This document shows, one piece after another, positions 17,214-25,918 of a stretch of 49,362 nucleotides of DNA (its first letter is position 1; each line of letters begins with the position of its first letter). Under the pieces are notes generated by a model. It was given only the letters and a program-made list of their open reading frames with translations. It was not told the origin of the DNA and made no database searches. The translations under genes were made by a program, and so were the position numbers. The stretch lies in NCBI GenBank assembly GCA_949282965.1, contig CASDQW010000077.1, forward strand, positions 1 through 49,362. Reading direction: 5' to 3'. The DNA comes from an uncultured Lentisphaeria bacterium (GTDB lineage: Bacteria > Verrucomicrobiota > Lentisphaeria > Victivallales > Victivallaceae).

Positions 17214-20200
17214 TCAGCGCAGGAAATAGAGGTTGTTTCCGGAGCCGAAAACCAGCAGCTGTTCGCCGGCCGCCATGGGCGGGGCTTCCGGGTCGTCGGG
17301 GGCGTAGCGGAACGGAAGTTTGCTCAGCAGCCTGCCGTTTTCCAGTTCATAGACGTTGCCGTCCATAGCGGCGGCATAGACCCGGGCGCCCCGGGCCGCC
17401 ATGGCGGCGACCGGAGCGGGCAGTACCAGCCGGGCGGTCGGTTTCAGGTCCGCTCCGATGAAGGTGACGACGCCGGTGAACGCGGCGGCGGCCAGCCGGG
17501 CGGGAGAACCGGGAGGCAGAACGGCGATGTTCCGGGGCTGACCGCCGAGGTTGAGCTGGCGGCCGCTGAGAGGGTTGCCTTTCAACGCATCCAGGTAAAG
17601 AAAACCGTCGTAGCGGCCGACGATCACTTCCTTTTGGCCGTCTGCATTCAGATCGAGGATCGTGGCGGCGACGTCATGGGGTGCGGCATTGGTGCTTTGC
17701 AGCGTTTTTCCGGCGTGATCCAGGATGGCGTGATAGTAATACTCGTTGCCGATGAACACTTCATCCCGGCCGTCTCCGTTCAGATCGCCCGCCGCGCCGC
17801 TGGTGGCCCCGTGCGAGCAGCGGGTCTGCCAGACGGGTGTCCCATCCAGTGCGAAGGCGTGATACGTCCAGGATTCGCAGCCGATCACGATGGCCGGTGC
17901 CGCATCCTGACCGTCGAGAAACGCCCGGAAAATGGTCCTGGCATTACCGTAACGCCGGCTGTAGAAAGGCAATTCCTTCTGCCAGAGTTCCTTTTTCCCA
18001 TCCGGCGAAAGCACGTGCAGGGTGCCCGACGTCACTTCCAGAATGGAGTTGGTGCGGGGCCCGCAGACACCGACCGCCCAGCAGGAGCGGTCGCCGGCGT
18101 CGATAAAGGCGATGGTGCTGATTTCCTGTTCGAACTTCCGTTCGGCGACGGTTTCTCCCTGCGCGTCAAGCAGTTTGAAGGTGCCGTCGGCCAGTCCGAC
18201 CGCCGCGCGTTGACCGTTGACCGCCAGTGCCCGGACCGGACTCGGTTGCGGCAGCACGCGGGTGAAGTCCCGTTGCGGTATTGCCGGTTCCGAAATCCGG
18301 GACGGCGCGGGCTGTTCCGGCAGCGCCGCCAGTATCCGGGCCGCGTCGGCGCGTTCCTTTGCGTCGCGGAAGGCGATGGCGGTCGCTCCGTCGGCGGCCA
18401 CCGGATAATCGTTGCCGTCAAGGGTGATTTTCCGGGCGTTTTCCGCGAGGATTCCGCGCGGTCCGATGAAGCAGGAATCGGCGTCGATCGCGACACCGGG
18501 CAGGTTCAGGGGGCCGAGCGCGGCGAGCCGGGGGAAGTCTCCGGTCATGGCCAGGCGGGCGCGGTCGGCCACGCGGCGCAGCGGCACTGGTGTGTCTCCC
18601 GCGGTTAACGGCGTGAGGTAGTGGAAAAAGCTCTGTTCATCTCCGGGTTTCAGGGCGGCGGTCCGGCGGTAGAGCAGCGAACGGGTGACGCCGTCGGAGT
18701 AAGGATATTCCGGCAGCACGGTATTCGGGCGCCCATGACAGCGTTCCAGCCGGGAGTAGCGGCTGCGGACCGAATCGCCGTCTTCGCTGATGGAAAAAAG
18801 ATGGGGCACGGCGGGATTTTTCCCCGGTTTCTGTGCGACCAGAATCCCCTTGTCATCTTCCCGGATTTCCCCGGTGGTGCGCAGTTGGCTGAGGAAAAGG
18901 TAATCGCCCGGTTTGCGGGCGACGATCTGATCGATCAACCAGAAGCCGCCGTTTTTTTCCCAGACGGTCCGGCGATACTGGTCGATGCCGTTGTAGTCTT
19001 CCAGCAGGAGGGTGAGCAGTGCGTAATCCTTTGCTCCGGTTTCGGCTTTCGTGATGATCTGAGCCGCCATATTGCGGGAGGTCGGGAAATTGCGCCGGCG
19101 GTCGGGAGCTTCGCCGTTGCGGATGACGTTCAGCACGTTGTGGTCTTCGGCGTGGCGGTTGATGTAGTGGCCTTCGAAAAGCCACAGCCGGTCGCCCTTG
19201 ATATACTGACAGACGCCCGCCGCGTCGTCGTGGCCGTGCGGGGCGCTGGTCAGGCCGTTGAGCGCGAGAAATTCGGCGGAGTCGTCCCAGCCGCCGCGGA
19301 AAATCGCCTTGTTCAGCACCGGGCGGGAAAATGCGGGATAACGGTTGTTCTGATCGAGCAGAAAATCATTCAGGGCAATCGCGTTCAGTCCCAGATAGCG
19401 GGAGGGGGAAGGCGGCGGCAGGTGTTCCGACAGTCCCATGGCGCTGATGGCGTTCCGGTAGAACGGATTCCGGGAGCGGCGGGCAATCAGCGTCAGCAGG
19501 TATTCGCACTCCCGGTCGCCGAGAATGTCCAGCGCGTCGCGCAGCAGCGTATAATGGCTGGCGCCGCCGAGGGCGTCCGCGTCGCCGTACCCGGGGACAC
19601 TGCCGAGGGGATTGGTGATCAGCTTGGCGAAGTCCACCGCCTCCTGGTACCGCTCATTCTGGAAGAATTTCGCTCCATACTTGCCGCTGGCCAGGGCATG
19701 ATCGGTAAAGATCCGATATACCAGGAAGTGATACCCCGCCGCGTCTTCCGGAGAGATTGGATTGTTTTTGACGCCGTCGAACACGCATTCCGCTACGGCC
19801 TGCCAGTATTTGGCTGGAGTGAAATCGTGCCGGTCCAGCAGATAGCGTGAAGCATCATAACTGGAGCGCGCCGCAAAATTGAAGTGATTCGTCCAGTATT
19901 TCACCTGCCCCTGGGCATAACAGACGGCGGGATTGGCCATTTCATAGAAGACAATGGTATCCTCCATGAACTGTCGGCACAGTTCCGCCGCATCGCGGCG
20001 GTGGCCGGCGGTGAATGCCGGAGAATTTTCCACTAAAAACAGATGCCGGGGAATTTCATAAAAAAAGAAGGTCGGCGGATGGTTCCGCTGCGAGGCTTTG
20101 ATTTCCGGATATTTTTCCAGCATCATGCTGATGACATCGCCCATGGTTTTGGCGTAACGGTCGTCCGCGGTGTCCCGGTAGGCGTTGGTCAGCTGATTCA

Positions 20201-21491
20201 GAATGGGAGAGGCGGCGCGGCTTTTGTCATGGCTGTTGGAATTGTACAGACTCTGGAGCGTGCTGAAAAATTCTTCCGGCTCCGGGTAGGTCCGCTGCCG
20301 TTCCAGACTGGCCAGAAAGGGCAGGGGCGTGCTCCGGGGAAAGCGTTGCAGAAGCCGGTCGATCGCCTGACCGACTTCTTCCGGAGTGGAGCCGCCCAGG
20401 AAGACCACCCCCCGGTTCCAGTCCAGCACCTGCGGGAAAACCCGCAACTCATAGCCGACGGGGTATTCGCTGAGAAAACCGTTGGCCCTCAATTCCCGGG
20501 TCAGCATATTGCTGTTGTTGCGCCCGAAGAGGATCAGCGGGAAATCCCCGTCGGAATGATCGGCGATTTCCCGGATCGGAAAGGTGACGCCCCAGGCCTC
20601 GGCCAGTTTCCGTTGAACCAGTCGGGCCAGTTCCGGGTGGCGGTTGCCTTGCTGGAGGGCGATGACGGCTGCCGGTTGACCGTCCCGAACCAGTTCCACG
20701 GTGGTCGGTCGGACCTTGACCGGCAGTTCGGCGGGGAAGGGGGCGGTGATGGTTCGGGTGAGTCTGGCGGGATCGGAGATGGCGGTGACGGCGGCTCCGG
20801 CGGCCAGTCGGTCCGCTTCCTCGTCCGAGAGGGCGCGGCTCCAGAGACCGACTTCGTCGATTCGGCCGGTAAAGGCGTTGTCGCCTTTGGTGGTACCCGC
20901 TCCGAGATAGAGTTTGGTACCCGGGGCAGGGCGTCCGGTGAGCGTCCGGGCGGTGCCCGCGGGGGCGCCGTCCACTCGAAGCAGGAGCTGATCGCCGCGC
21001 CGCACGAGCAGCAGATGATGCCAGGTGTTCCGGAAGTTTTCCGGCAGCGGAAAGAGCGCTTTTGCCACGCTGCGTCCGGAAAATTCCAGCAGATTGGCGG
21101 CCGGCAGGTAATGCAGCCCCCAGCTGCCGGTATGAACCAGCAGCGTCTGGCGTTTTGTGCCGTTTCCGACAGGTTTGAGCCACAGGCTCCAGGTGAAATC
21201 GCCGGAACAATTCAGCTTTTTCCCGTCCGGAAAGAAGACCATGGCCTGATTTTTCAGTTCCAGGGCGGTCCGGCTGACCTTTTTCAGGGGGGCGGGGACG
21301 TCCGTCACATATTGGGCATCGTCGGCACCGGGAGTTTGCGACCGGGCTTTGCCGTTGAAGCGGCGGACGGCGGTATCGACGACACTGCGGGCCGGACCGG
21401 GGCGGGATTCCAGCGGCAGGGCCAGCTCCAATGCAGCGGAAACGGTCATTGCCGACAGCAGGACGGCAGTGAAAAAAGCTGACTTGATCAT
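17214..21491 (-). CDS. Secreted heparinase II/III-family protein with LamG and FG-GAP propeller
   Basis: A 1425-residue exported protein. A signal peptide (1-19) is followed by a LamG/concanavalin-like domain (about 70-220; GDFTWSLWLKP, RIDEVGLWSRAL) and an alpha/beta segment (about 245-380) resembling N-terminal domains of large glycan enzymes. An alpha/alpha toroid and heparinase II/III domain come next (about 400-1000, with HGHDDAAG near 754 and GHYINRHAEDHNVLNV). The C-terminal beta-propeller, about 1080-1425, has FG-GAP repeats GDLNGDGRDEVFIG (near 1239) and LNADGQKEVIVG (near 1283). The family cleaves uronate-containing polysaccharides by beta-elimination; the substrate here is unknown. 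The start at 21491 has GGAGAAATG and the signal peptide; 58 in-frame codons upstream look non-coding. It follows a pseudopilin gene and a GntR regulator on the same strand and has a paralogue at 33288-36833. Confidence 0.85.
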   Translation of the reverse strand: MIKSAFFTAVLLSAMTVSAALELALPLESRPGPARSVVDTAVRRFNGKARSQTPGADDAQYVTDVPAPLKKVSRTALELKNQAMVFFPDGKKLNCSGDFTWSLWLKPVGNGTKRQTLLVHTGSWGLHYLPAANLLEFSGRSVAKALFPLPENFRNTWHHLLLVRRGDQLLLRVDGAPAGTARTLTGRPAPGTKLYLGAGTTKGDNAFTGRIDEVGLWSRALSDEEADRLAAGAAVTAISDPARLTRTITAPFPAELPVKVRPTTVELVRDGQPAAVIALQQGNRHPELARLVQRKLAEAWGVTFPIREIADHSDGDFPLILFGRNNSNMLTRELRANGFLSEYPVGYELRVFPQVLDWNRGVVFLGGSTPEEVGQAIDRLLQRFPRSTPLPFLASLERQRTYPEPEEFFSTLQSLYNSNSHDKSRAASPILNQLTNAYRDTADDRYAKTMGDVISMMLEKYPEIKASQRNHPPTFFFYEIPRHLFLVENSPAFTAGHRRDAAELCRQFMEDTIVFYEMANPAVCYAQGQVKYWTNHFNFAARSSYDASRYLLDRHDFTPAKYWQAVAECVFDGVKNNPISPEDAAGYHFLVYRIFTDHALASGKYGAKFFQNERYQEAVDFAKLITNPLGSVPGYGDADALGGASHYTLLRDALDILGDRECEYLLTLIARRSRNPFYRNAISAMGLSEHLPPPSPSRYLGLNAIALNDFLLDQNNRYPAFSRPVLNKAIFRGGWDDSAEFLALNGLTSAPHGHDDAAGVCQYIKGDRLWLFEGHYINRHAEDHNVLNVIRNGEAPDRRRNFPTSRNMAAQIITKAETGAKDYALLTLLLEDYNGIDQYRRTVWEKNGGFWLIDQIVARKPGDYLFLSQLRTTGEIREDDKGILVAQKPGKNPAVPHLFSISEDGDSVRSRYSRLERCHGRPNTVLPEYPYSDGVTRSLLYRRTAALKPGDEQSFFHYLTPLTAGDTPVPLRRVADRARLAMTGDFPRLAALGPLNLPGVAIDADSCFIGPRGILAENARKITLDGNDYPVAADGATAIAFRDAKERADAARILAALPEQPAPSRISEPAIPQRDFTRVLPQPSPVRALAVNGQRAAVGLADGTFKLLDAQGETVAERKFEQEISTIAFIDAGDRSCWAVGVCGPRTNSILEVTSGTLHVLSPDGKKELWQKELPFYSRRYGNARTIFRAFLDGQDAAPAIVIGCESWTYHAFALDGTPVWQTRCSHGATSGAAGDLNGDGRDEVFIGNEYYYHAILDHAGKTLQSTNAAPHDVAATILDLNADGQKEVIVGRYDGFLYLDALKGNPLSGRQLNLGGQPRNIAVLPPGSPARLAAAAFTGVVTFIGADLKPTARLVLPAPVAAMAARGARVYAAAMDGNVYELENGRLLSKLPFRYAPDDPEAPPMAAGEQLLVFGSGNNLYFLR

Positions 21492-21684
21492 AAAATCATT
21501 TCTCCAGATATGGAATGGTTGAAACGGGGACCGGAGGCCGTTTCCTGCTTTTTTCGGCAGCACCTGTCCGTATGTCGGAACATAGCGTTGGAACGGTGGA
21601 AATGAAACCGAAAAAACGGGCAGAATGCAAATTTTTTTCAGGAACGGCCCCAAACGTGCGAACACGTCGCGGCGCCGGAACGGC

Positions 21685-22425
21685 TCAATAGAGCAACTGC
21701 CCGCGCATGAACAGATTCATATCATTCTGAACAATTGAACTGCAGGGTCTTTCGTATACCATGCGGGCTTCCACGTGGGCATCAAAAAATACGGCATTGA
21801 TTTTGCCGCTGTGCCGGAGCTCCGCAATATCCGTGGGGCTGTCCGGGAGCGGTACGCCGCCGCCGTTCCAGTCCGACGCGGAATTGACGGTGGTCGAACG
21901 ATTGATGTTAAGGCGCCCATCCGCATAGGCGAACATTCGGGTCGGCATTTTTAATTTGCTGATTTTATTTGACTTGTAAGTAGTGGAATATCCAAAGAAA
22001 ACACGACCTCCGGCATCTACACCGCGCGCATTGTATCCGTAATTGGAAACGGCGTAATCATTGGTATAATAGCGGAGAGAACGTCGGGTCGGACAAATGA
22101 AGGGATCGAAATGGAATGGCTTTTTTTCTTTGATCCGGTCGGTCGGATAGGAACCGCCGCCAAGATAGGGATACAGAAAAACATGAAAATTACCGGTCAA
22201 ACCCTGTGGCAGCTTGCCGCTGTATCCCCAGCAGACATATTCGTCATTGGCCATGGTGTATTGCACCAGGGAGAAGCCGATCTGTCGGAGATTGTTGGCA
22301 CAGCTGATCGCCTTCGCTTTTTCTCTGGCATTGCCGAGCGCGGGCAGCAGCATGCCGGCCAGAATGGCGATGATCTCAATAACGACCAGCAGTTCGATCA
22401 AGGTGAAAGGGGATCGTTTCATCAT
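21685..22425 (-). CDS. Pseudopilin-like protein with type II prepilin N-terminal methylation signal
   Basis: The 246-residue product begins [30 protein letters not shown]. This is a prepilin peptidase site (S-P-F-TLIE) followed by the hydrophobic alpha-1 helix, as in type II secretion pseudopilins. The rest has [26 protein letters not shown], an aromatic-rich centre ([17 protein letters not shown]) and a DAHVEA motif near residue 216. These mark the H-X9-DG-like C-terminal class that is expanded in Lentisphaerae and Planctomycetes. No other secretion genes are near, so it is probably a surface or substrate-linked pseudopilin rather than a machine part. AGGAG precedes the start. A good promoter and a dyad lie upstream. 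Confidence 0.85.
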   Translation of the reverse strand: MMKRSPFTLIELLVVIEIIAILAGMLLPALGNAREKAKAISCANNLRQIGFSLVQYTMANDEYVCWGYSGKLPQGLTGNFHVFLYPYLGGGSYPTDRIKEKKPFHFDPFICPTRRSLRYYTNDYAVSNYGYNARGVDAGGRVFFGYSTTYKSNKISKLKMPTRMFAYADGRLNINRSTTVNSASDWNGGGVPLPDSPTDIAELRHSGKINAVFFDAHVEARMVYERPCSSIVQNDMNLFMRGQLLY

Positions 22426-22470
22426 GGCTTCTCCTGTTTCCTGTTATCGGGGATTTTCGGTTCCATCTCA

Positions 22471-22499
22471 ATTATAGAAAAGAAAATCTCCGGGGACAA
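22471..22499 (-). promoter_or_regulatory. Sigma-70-like promoter of the pseudopilin gene
   Basis: Read on the minus strand: -35 TTGTCC (22499-22494), a 17-base spacer, and -10 TATAAT (22476-22471), which matches consensus fully. The pseudopilin start codon lies about 46 bases further on. The heparinase gene may be read from the same promoter. Confidence 0.65.
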
Positions 22500-22525
22500 G
22501 AGTGCCGCGAACGGAAACGAAAGGC

Positions 22526-22550
22526 AATCTGATTCAACGTGATCCAGATT
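22526..22550. promoter_or_regulatory. Candidate operator dyad upstream of the pseudopilin promoter
   Basis: AATCTG (22526-22531) and CAGATT (22545-22550) are inverted repeats separated by 13 bases, with a third GAT element between them. The dyad lies 27 bases beyond the -35 box, between the GntR-family regulator gene and the pseudopilin gene. The upstream position would suit activation, or repression by looping, by that regulator. Confidence 0.4.
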
Positions 22551-22612
22551 GATCCGCAGTTTCCCGGGAAAGTGGCTTTATGAAGTGCAGTAAGAAATTG
22601 GGAAGTAAGATC

Positions 22613-23656
22613 TTAAACTGATTCAGAAGGGAGCGATTCATGGGTGTTTGGCAAACGCAGCTTGCCGCAGATGCTGATATTGCGGGCGCCCAGTTCCGGT
22701 TCGTTCCGGCGGCGGATCAGTTCCTCGACCATGATTTCCCCCAGTTGCGGCCAGTCCACGGCGATGGTGGGAAATCGGAAAAAGTCGGGATCGAGAAACT
22801 GTTTGCCGTCTACGCCGAGCATGGCGTATTTCTGCGCCGGCTCCACCTGATGGATCCGGTGGAAATCCATCGAGGCGTTCTGCAGCCACTGGTCGGAAGT
22901 GAAGAAATAACCGCAGTCCCCCCGGTAAATCTGGTTTTCATCCGGGTAGCCGATGCGGACTTCACAGCGCCCCCCCAGATGTCGCCACCGGCTTGCGAAG
23001 GCCAGCGCGCGGGCAACGTAAACCGGTTTGGGACTGGAAAAAACCTTGACTTCCCGCAGCCAGGAACGGGCCTCCCGGAAATATTTCGTGGCAGTGCAGG
23101 CCGCATCGTCCGCATCGATGTTCACGGTGGAAATCAGTCCGTTCCAGGAGTTGTCCGAGAGCAGCGCCACCACCGGGCAGGGCAGCACCGGAAAGTCCCG
23201 CAGATACTGGTCGTATTCGCAAAGCAGCAGCAGACCGTCCGATTCCGCGGCCGTTTGCCGGAGCTTTTCCGGCGTGAGCTTGTCGATCGCGACATATTGG
23301 ACCTGCAGCTGGTAATTGTGGCGCATGACCGCCTTTTCCACCCCCAGATAGGCGGCATGAAACAATCCGGTGATCTGCAGCAGAGCCGGACCGATCAGCA
23401 CTGTGAAGACTCCGGCATTGCCCCCCACGATCGAACGATGGGATTTGACGAAGAGCCCCGCCGTACCGCGCTGTTCGATCAGGCCGCGCTCCTGCAGCGT
23501 GTGAATTGCGCGGTACGCGGTGCCGAAACTTAAGTGAAACTTCGTCGCCAGCCGCCGTACCGAAGGCAGTTTGCTGCCGATCGGATATTCTCCCGAAACG
23601 ATGCGGGATTCGACGTAATGAATCAGTCCGGTGGCAAACGGAGAGACTTGTCCCAT
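22613..23656 (-). CDS. GntR-family transcriptional regulator with periplasmic-binding-like sensor domain
   Basis: A 347-residue regulator. The N-terminal winged helix (about residues 8-72) fits the GntR family: RIVSGEYPIGSKLPSVRRLATKFHLSFGTAYRAIHTLQERGLIEQ. The rest (about 80-335) has the alternating strand/helix pattern of LacI-type ligand-binding domains, with FPTIAVDWPQLGEIMVEELIRRR near the end. GntR-LacI hybrids of this kind typically respond to a sugar or oligosaccharide. It lies upstream of the pseudopilin and heparinase genes on the same strand, and a strong promoter precedes it, so local control of those genes is likely but inferred. Confidence 0.85.
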   Translation of the reverse strand: MGQVSPFATGLIHYVESRIVSGEYPIGSKLPSVRRLATKFHLSFGTAYRAIHTLQERGLIEQRGTAGLFVKSHRSIVGGNAGVFTVLIGPALLQITGLFHAAYLGVEKAVMRHNYQLQVQYVAIDKLTPEKLRQTAAESDGLLLLCEYDQYLRDFPVLPCPVVALLSDNSWNGLISTVNIDADDAACTATKYFREARSWLREVKVFSSPKPVYVARALAFASRWRHLGGRCEVRIGYPDENQIYRGDCGYFFTSDQWLQNASMDFHRIHQVEPAQKYAMLGVDGKQFLDPDFFRFPTIAVDWPQLGEIMVEELIRRRNEPELGARNISICGKLRLPNTHESLPSESV

Positions 23657-23701
23657 GACGTTGTATATTCCTGTTGAGCGTTGGAGGGATTTTCCCGAAA
23701 G

Positions 23702-23730
23702 AAGATAATGGCGGGAAGAAACAATGTCAA
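23702..23730 (-). promoter_or_regulatory. Consensus-like promoter of the GntR regulator gene
   Basis: On the minus strand: -35 TTGACA (23730-23725, perfect consensus), a 17-base spacer, and -10 TATCTT (23707-23702). The start codon at 23656 follows about 45 bases later. Confidence 0.75.
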
Positions 23731-23789
23731 ACCGGGAAACGACCGGAAACGGTAAATCACTTCTTTTTCCTGCCGGAGACAGCTAGGCG

Positions 23790-23828
23790 GCGCGGCATCC
23801 CCCGAAATGTTCCGGAGGGATGCCGCGC
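23790..23828. other. 12-bp hairpin in the nagB-gntR intergenic region
   Basis: GCGCGGCATCCC (23790-23801) pairs perfectly with GGGATGCCGCGC (23817-23828) across a 15-base loop. It lies about 40 bases after the nagB stop codon. The minus-strand side has no U-run, so it is either a non-canonical terminator or an RNA-stabilising end. The rest of the 213-base gap (23657-23869) holds the gntR promoter. Confidence 0.5.
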
Positions 23829-23869
23829 AATGCGCCGGGGATTGCTCTGCCGTGGCAGAAGATTCAGAG

Positions 23870-24619
23870 TCAGTGGACAGCGGTCAAAAGCGAGGCGGAA
23901 TCCCGGTCCAGATAGAGTCGGCAGTCCCGGTGTGTCTGGAGAATGGACGAGGGACAACGATTGGATACCGGCCCTTCAAGCGCGCCTTTGACCGCTGCCG
24001 CCTTGCGCCGGTCGGGAACAGTGGCGATGATGGCGGCGCTCTTCATGATCTGGCGGATGCTCATGGAAATGGCCTGTTTCGGGACGTCGTCGAGTGTCGG
24101 GAACCAGCCTTCGCCGAGCTGCTGGCGGCGGCAGACCTCGTCCAGCGTGATGACGAGATACGCCTCTTCCGTATCGAAGTCCGCGGGGGGATCGTTGAAG
24201 GCCAGATGGCCGTTTTCCCCGATGCCGACGAACGCCACGTCGATCGGCGCGGCGGCGATTTCCCGGCCGAGTTCGGCGCAGACGCTCCGGGGCTCCGGCG
24301 CGTTGCCGTCCACCGGGTGGAATGATGCCGGCGGGACCGGCAGGCGGTCGATAAAGCGTTCGCGCAGGTATTTGCGGAATCCGGCGGGGTGGTTTTCCGG
24401 GAGGCCGATGTATTCGTCCAGATGGAAAAGGTGGACGTGGCTCCAGTCAATGTCCGGTTCCGCGACGAGCGCGGAGAGCATTTCGAACTGGCTGGCGCCG
24501 GTGGCGAGGATGATGTTGGCGCGGCCGCGCTGCCGGAGCGCCTGCCGGATGTATTCCGCGCCGCGCGCGGCGGCGGCCTGACCGAGCGTCTGCTTGTCGT
24601 CGAAGATGCGGACTTCCAT
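23870..24619 (-). CDS. nagB: Glucosamine-6-phosphate deaminase
   Basis: NagB converts glucosamine 6-phosphate to fructose 6-phosphate and ammonia, the step that brings amino sugars into glycolysis. The 249-residue protein carries the NagB marks: [16 protein letters not shown] (active-site Asp near residue 67) and [22 protein letters not shown] (about 130-151, with the catalytic His). AAGGAACC precedes the start. It is the third gene of a LacI, Gfo/Idh, nagB set with gaps of 37 and 44 bases, which suggests an amino-sugar catabolic operon. No nagA deacetylase is in the window. Confidence 0.93.
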   Translation of the reverse strand: MEVRIFDDKQTLGQAAAARGAEYIRQALRQRGRANIILATGASQFEMLSALVAEPDIDWSHVHLFHLDEYIGLPENHPAGFRKYLRERFIDRLPVPPASFHPVDGNAPEPRSVCAELGREIAAAPIDVAFVGIGENGHLAFNDPPADFDTEEAYLVITLDEVCRRQQLGEGWFPTLDDVPKQAISMSIRQIMKSAAIIATVPDRRKAAAVKGALEGPVSNRCPSSILQTHRDCRLYLDRDSASLLTAVH

Positions 24620-24663
24620 GGTGATGGTTCCTTTCTTTGCGGGAGTTGAAAATCGAACAGGTT

Positions 24664-25881
24664 TTATGGTTTTGAATCCGGTTGCAGGAGTTCGTCGAAA
24701 AACACTACGCGGTTTTCCTCCCGGGAAAGCTCGGCCGCCTGCCCGATGGCGGTGGCCAGCAGCCCCTGTTCACAGCTGGAGGTGTCGGGTTTTCCGGCGC
24801 GGACGGCCTGGACGAAACATTCCACCAGGCCGGGATCGGCGCCGGCGTGGTCTCCGGCGACTTCGGGAATTTCATAGGTAACGGTTTCGCGGGTCCAGCG
24901 TTTGAGAACAGTGATCGTGCGTCCGGAAAGGCTCAGGGACGCCTGTCCGAGAGTTCCGACCACGGTGTAAAAGCGATCGGTCAGACCGGTGACGAAGCAC
25001 TCCAGATGGCTGGCGCGGGCGCCGTTGTCGTATTCCACCACAGCCACGCCGTTGTCGTGCGTGCTCAGGTCGGAAGCGTACATGCAGGCGTCCTTGACGT
25101 AGCCGTCCTGCTGCCGGGCCGCGTCGCTCCATTCCGGTTCGTCGTAGCGGACGGCGTCGGGGCAGGTTCCGTCGGCGGCGTAGGGACATTGGGAGCAGCA
25201 GGGTCCCGGAGGAACGCCTTCCCGCGGCTGGAACGGGAGCCGGTCCGGACGGAAAACGTTCATCCCGGAAAAAGCCGCGACCTTGCGGGGCCGCGGAAAG
25301 CCGAGCAGCCAGTTGAAGACGTCGAAGTCGTGACAGCCTTTATGGATCCAGAGGCCGCCGCTGTCGGCTTTTTTCCCGTTCCAGCGGGCCATGTAGGTGC
25401 GGCCGTTCTCGTAGAATTCCCGGTTTTCCACGAGAAAGACGTTGCCGAGCACGCCTTCGGCGACGATCTGTTTGAGTTTCGCCAGCAGCGGCGCGTGGCG
25501 CAGATTGAATCCGGTCATGGCGACTTTGCCGCTCTGCCGCGCTTCCCGGATGATGTTGCGGCAGCCGGCGACGGTGGTGGCAAGCGGTTTGTCGATGAGC
25601 ACGCTGAACCGGTGGCGCAGCGCCCGGACCGCGCATTCCTCGTGGGCGGCGTCCGGCGTGGTGATGATGAGGGCGTCGAGCGGTTCCCGGAGGAGCATTT
25701 CTTCCAGTTCCGTGTAGACCGGCGGGGAGTCGAAGCGGGAGGCGGCGAATTCCGCCCGCGTCCGATTGCGGTCGCAGACGGCCTGAATGACGCAGTCGGA
25801 ACGTTCATTCAGAAGCGCGCCGAAGCAGTGGATACCGCGGACGCCGGTGCCGACGATGCCGAATTGCAGTTGCTTTGCCAT
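24664..25881 (-). CDS. Gfo/Idh/MocA-family oxidoreductase with cysteine-rich insert
   Basis: A 405-residue NAD(P)-dependent sugar oxidoreductase. The Rossmann fold begins [17 protein letters not shown] (about residues 7-23). The catalytic-type DKPLATT follows near residue 98. The C-terminal domain has the [17 protein letters not shown] motif. An insert near residues 225-245 has four cysteines within 15 residues ([13 protein letters not shown]) and may bind a metal. Substrate unknown: an amino sugar or its derivative is suggested by the neighbouring nagB. The ATG at 25881 has AGGAG upstream. The gene lies 37 bases after the LacI regulator and 44 before nagB. Confidence 0.88.
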   Translation of the reverse strand: MAKQLQFGIVGTGVRGIHCFGALLNERSDCVIQAVCDRNRTRAEFAASRFDSPPVYTELEEMLLREPLDALIITTPDAAHEECAVRALRHRFSVLIDKPLATTVAGCRNIIREARQSGKVAMTGFNLRHAPLLAKLKQIVAEGVLGNVFLVENREFYENGRTYMARWNGKKADSGGLWIHKGCHDFDVFNWLLGFPRPRKVAAFSGMNVFRPDRLPFQPREGVPPGPCCSQCPYAADGTCPDAVRYDEPEWSDAARQQDGYVKDACMYASDLSTHDNGVAVVEYDNGARASHLECFVTGLTDRFYTVVGTLGQASLSLSGRTITVLKRWTRETVTYEIPEVAGDHAGADPGLVECFVQAVRAGKPDTSSCEQGLLATAIGQAAELSREENRVVFFDELLQPDSKP

Positions 25882-25918
25882 GGAACGAAGTCTCCTGTGA
25901 TGAAAAAAAGGGCGTTTT

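Noticed and set aside
17634..21482. Plus-strand frames of 324, 409 and 479 codons opposite the large lyase.
   Set aside because: Antisense to a protein with continuous domain structure; Gly/Arg/Gln-rich without motifs.
21492..21665. 58-codon N-terminal extension of the large lyase.
   Set aside because: The extension has no homology and would bury the signal peptide; the ATG at 21491 has its own ribosome binding site.
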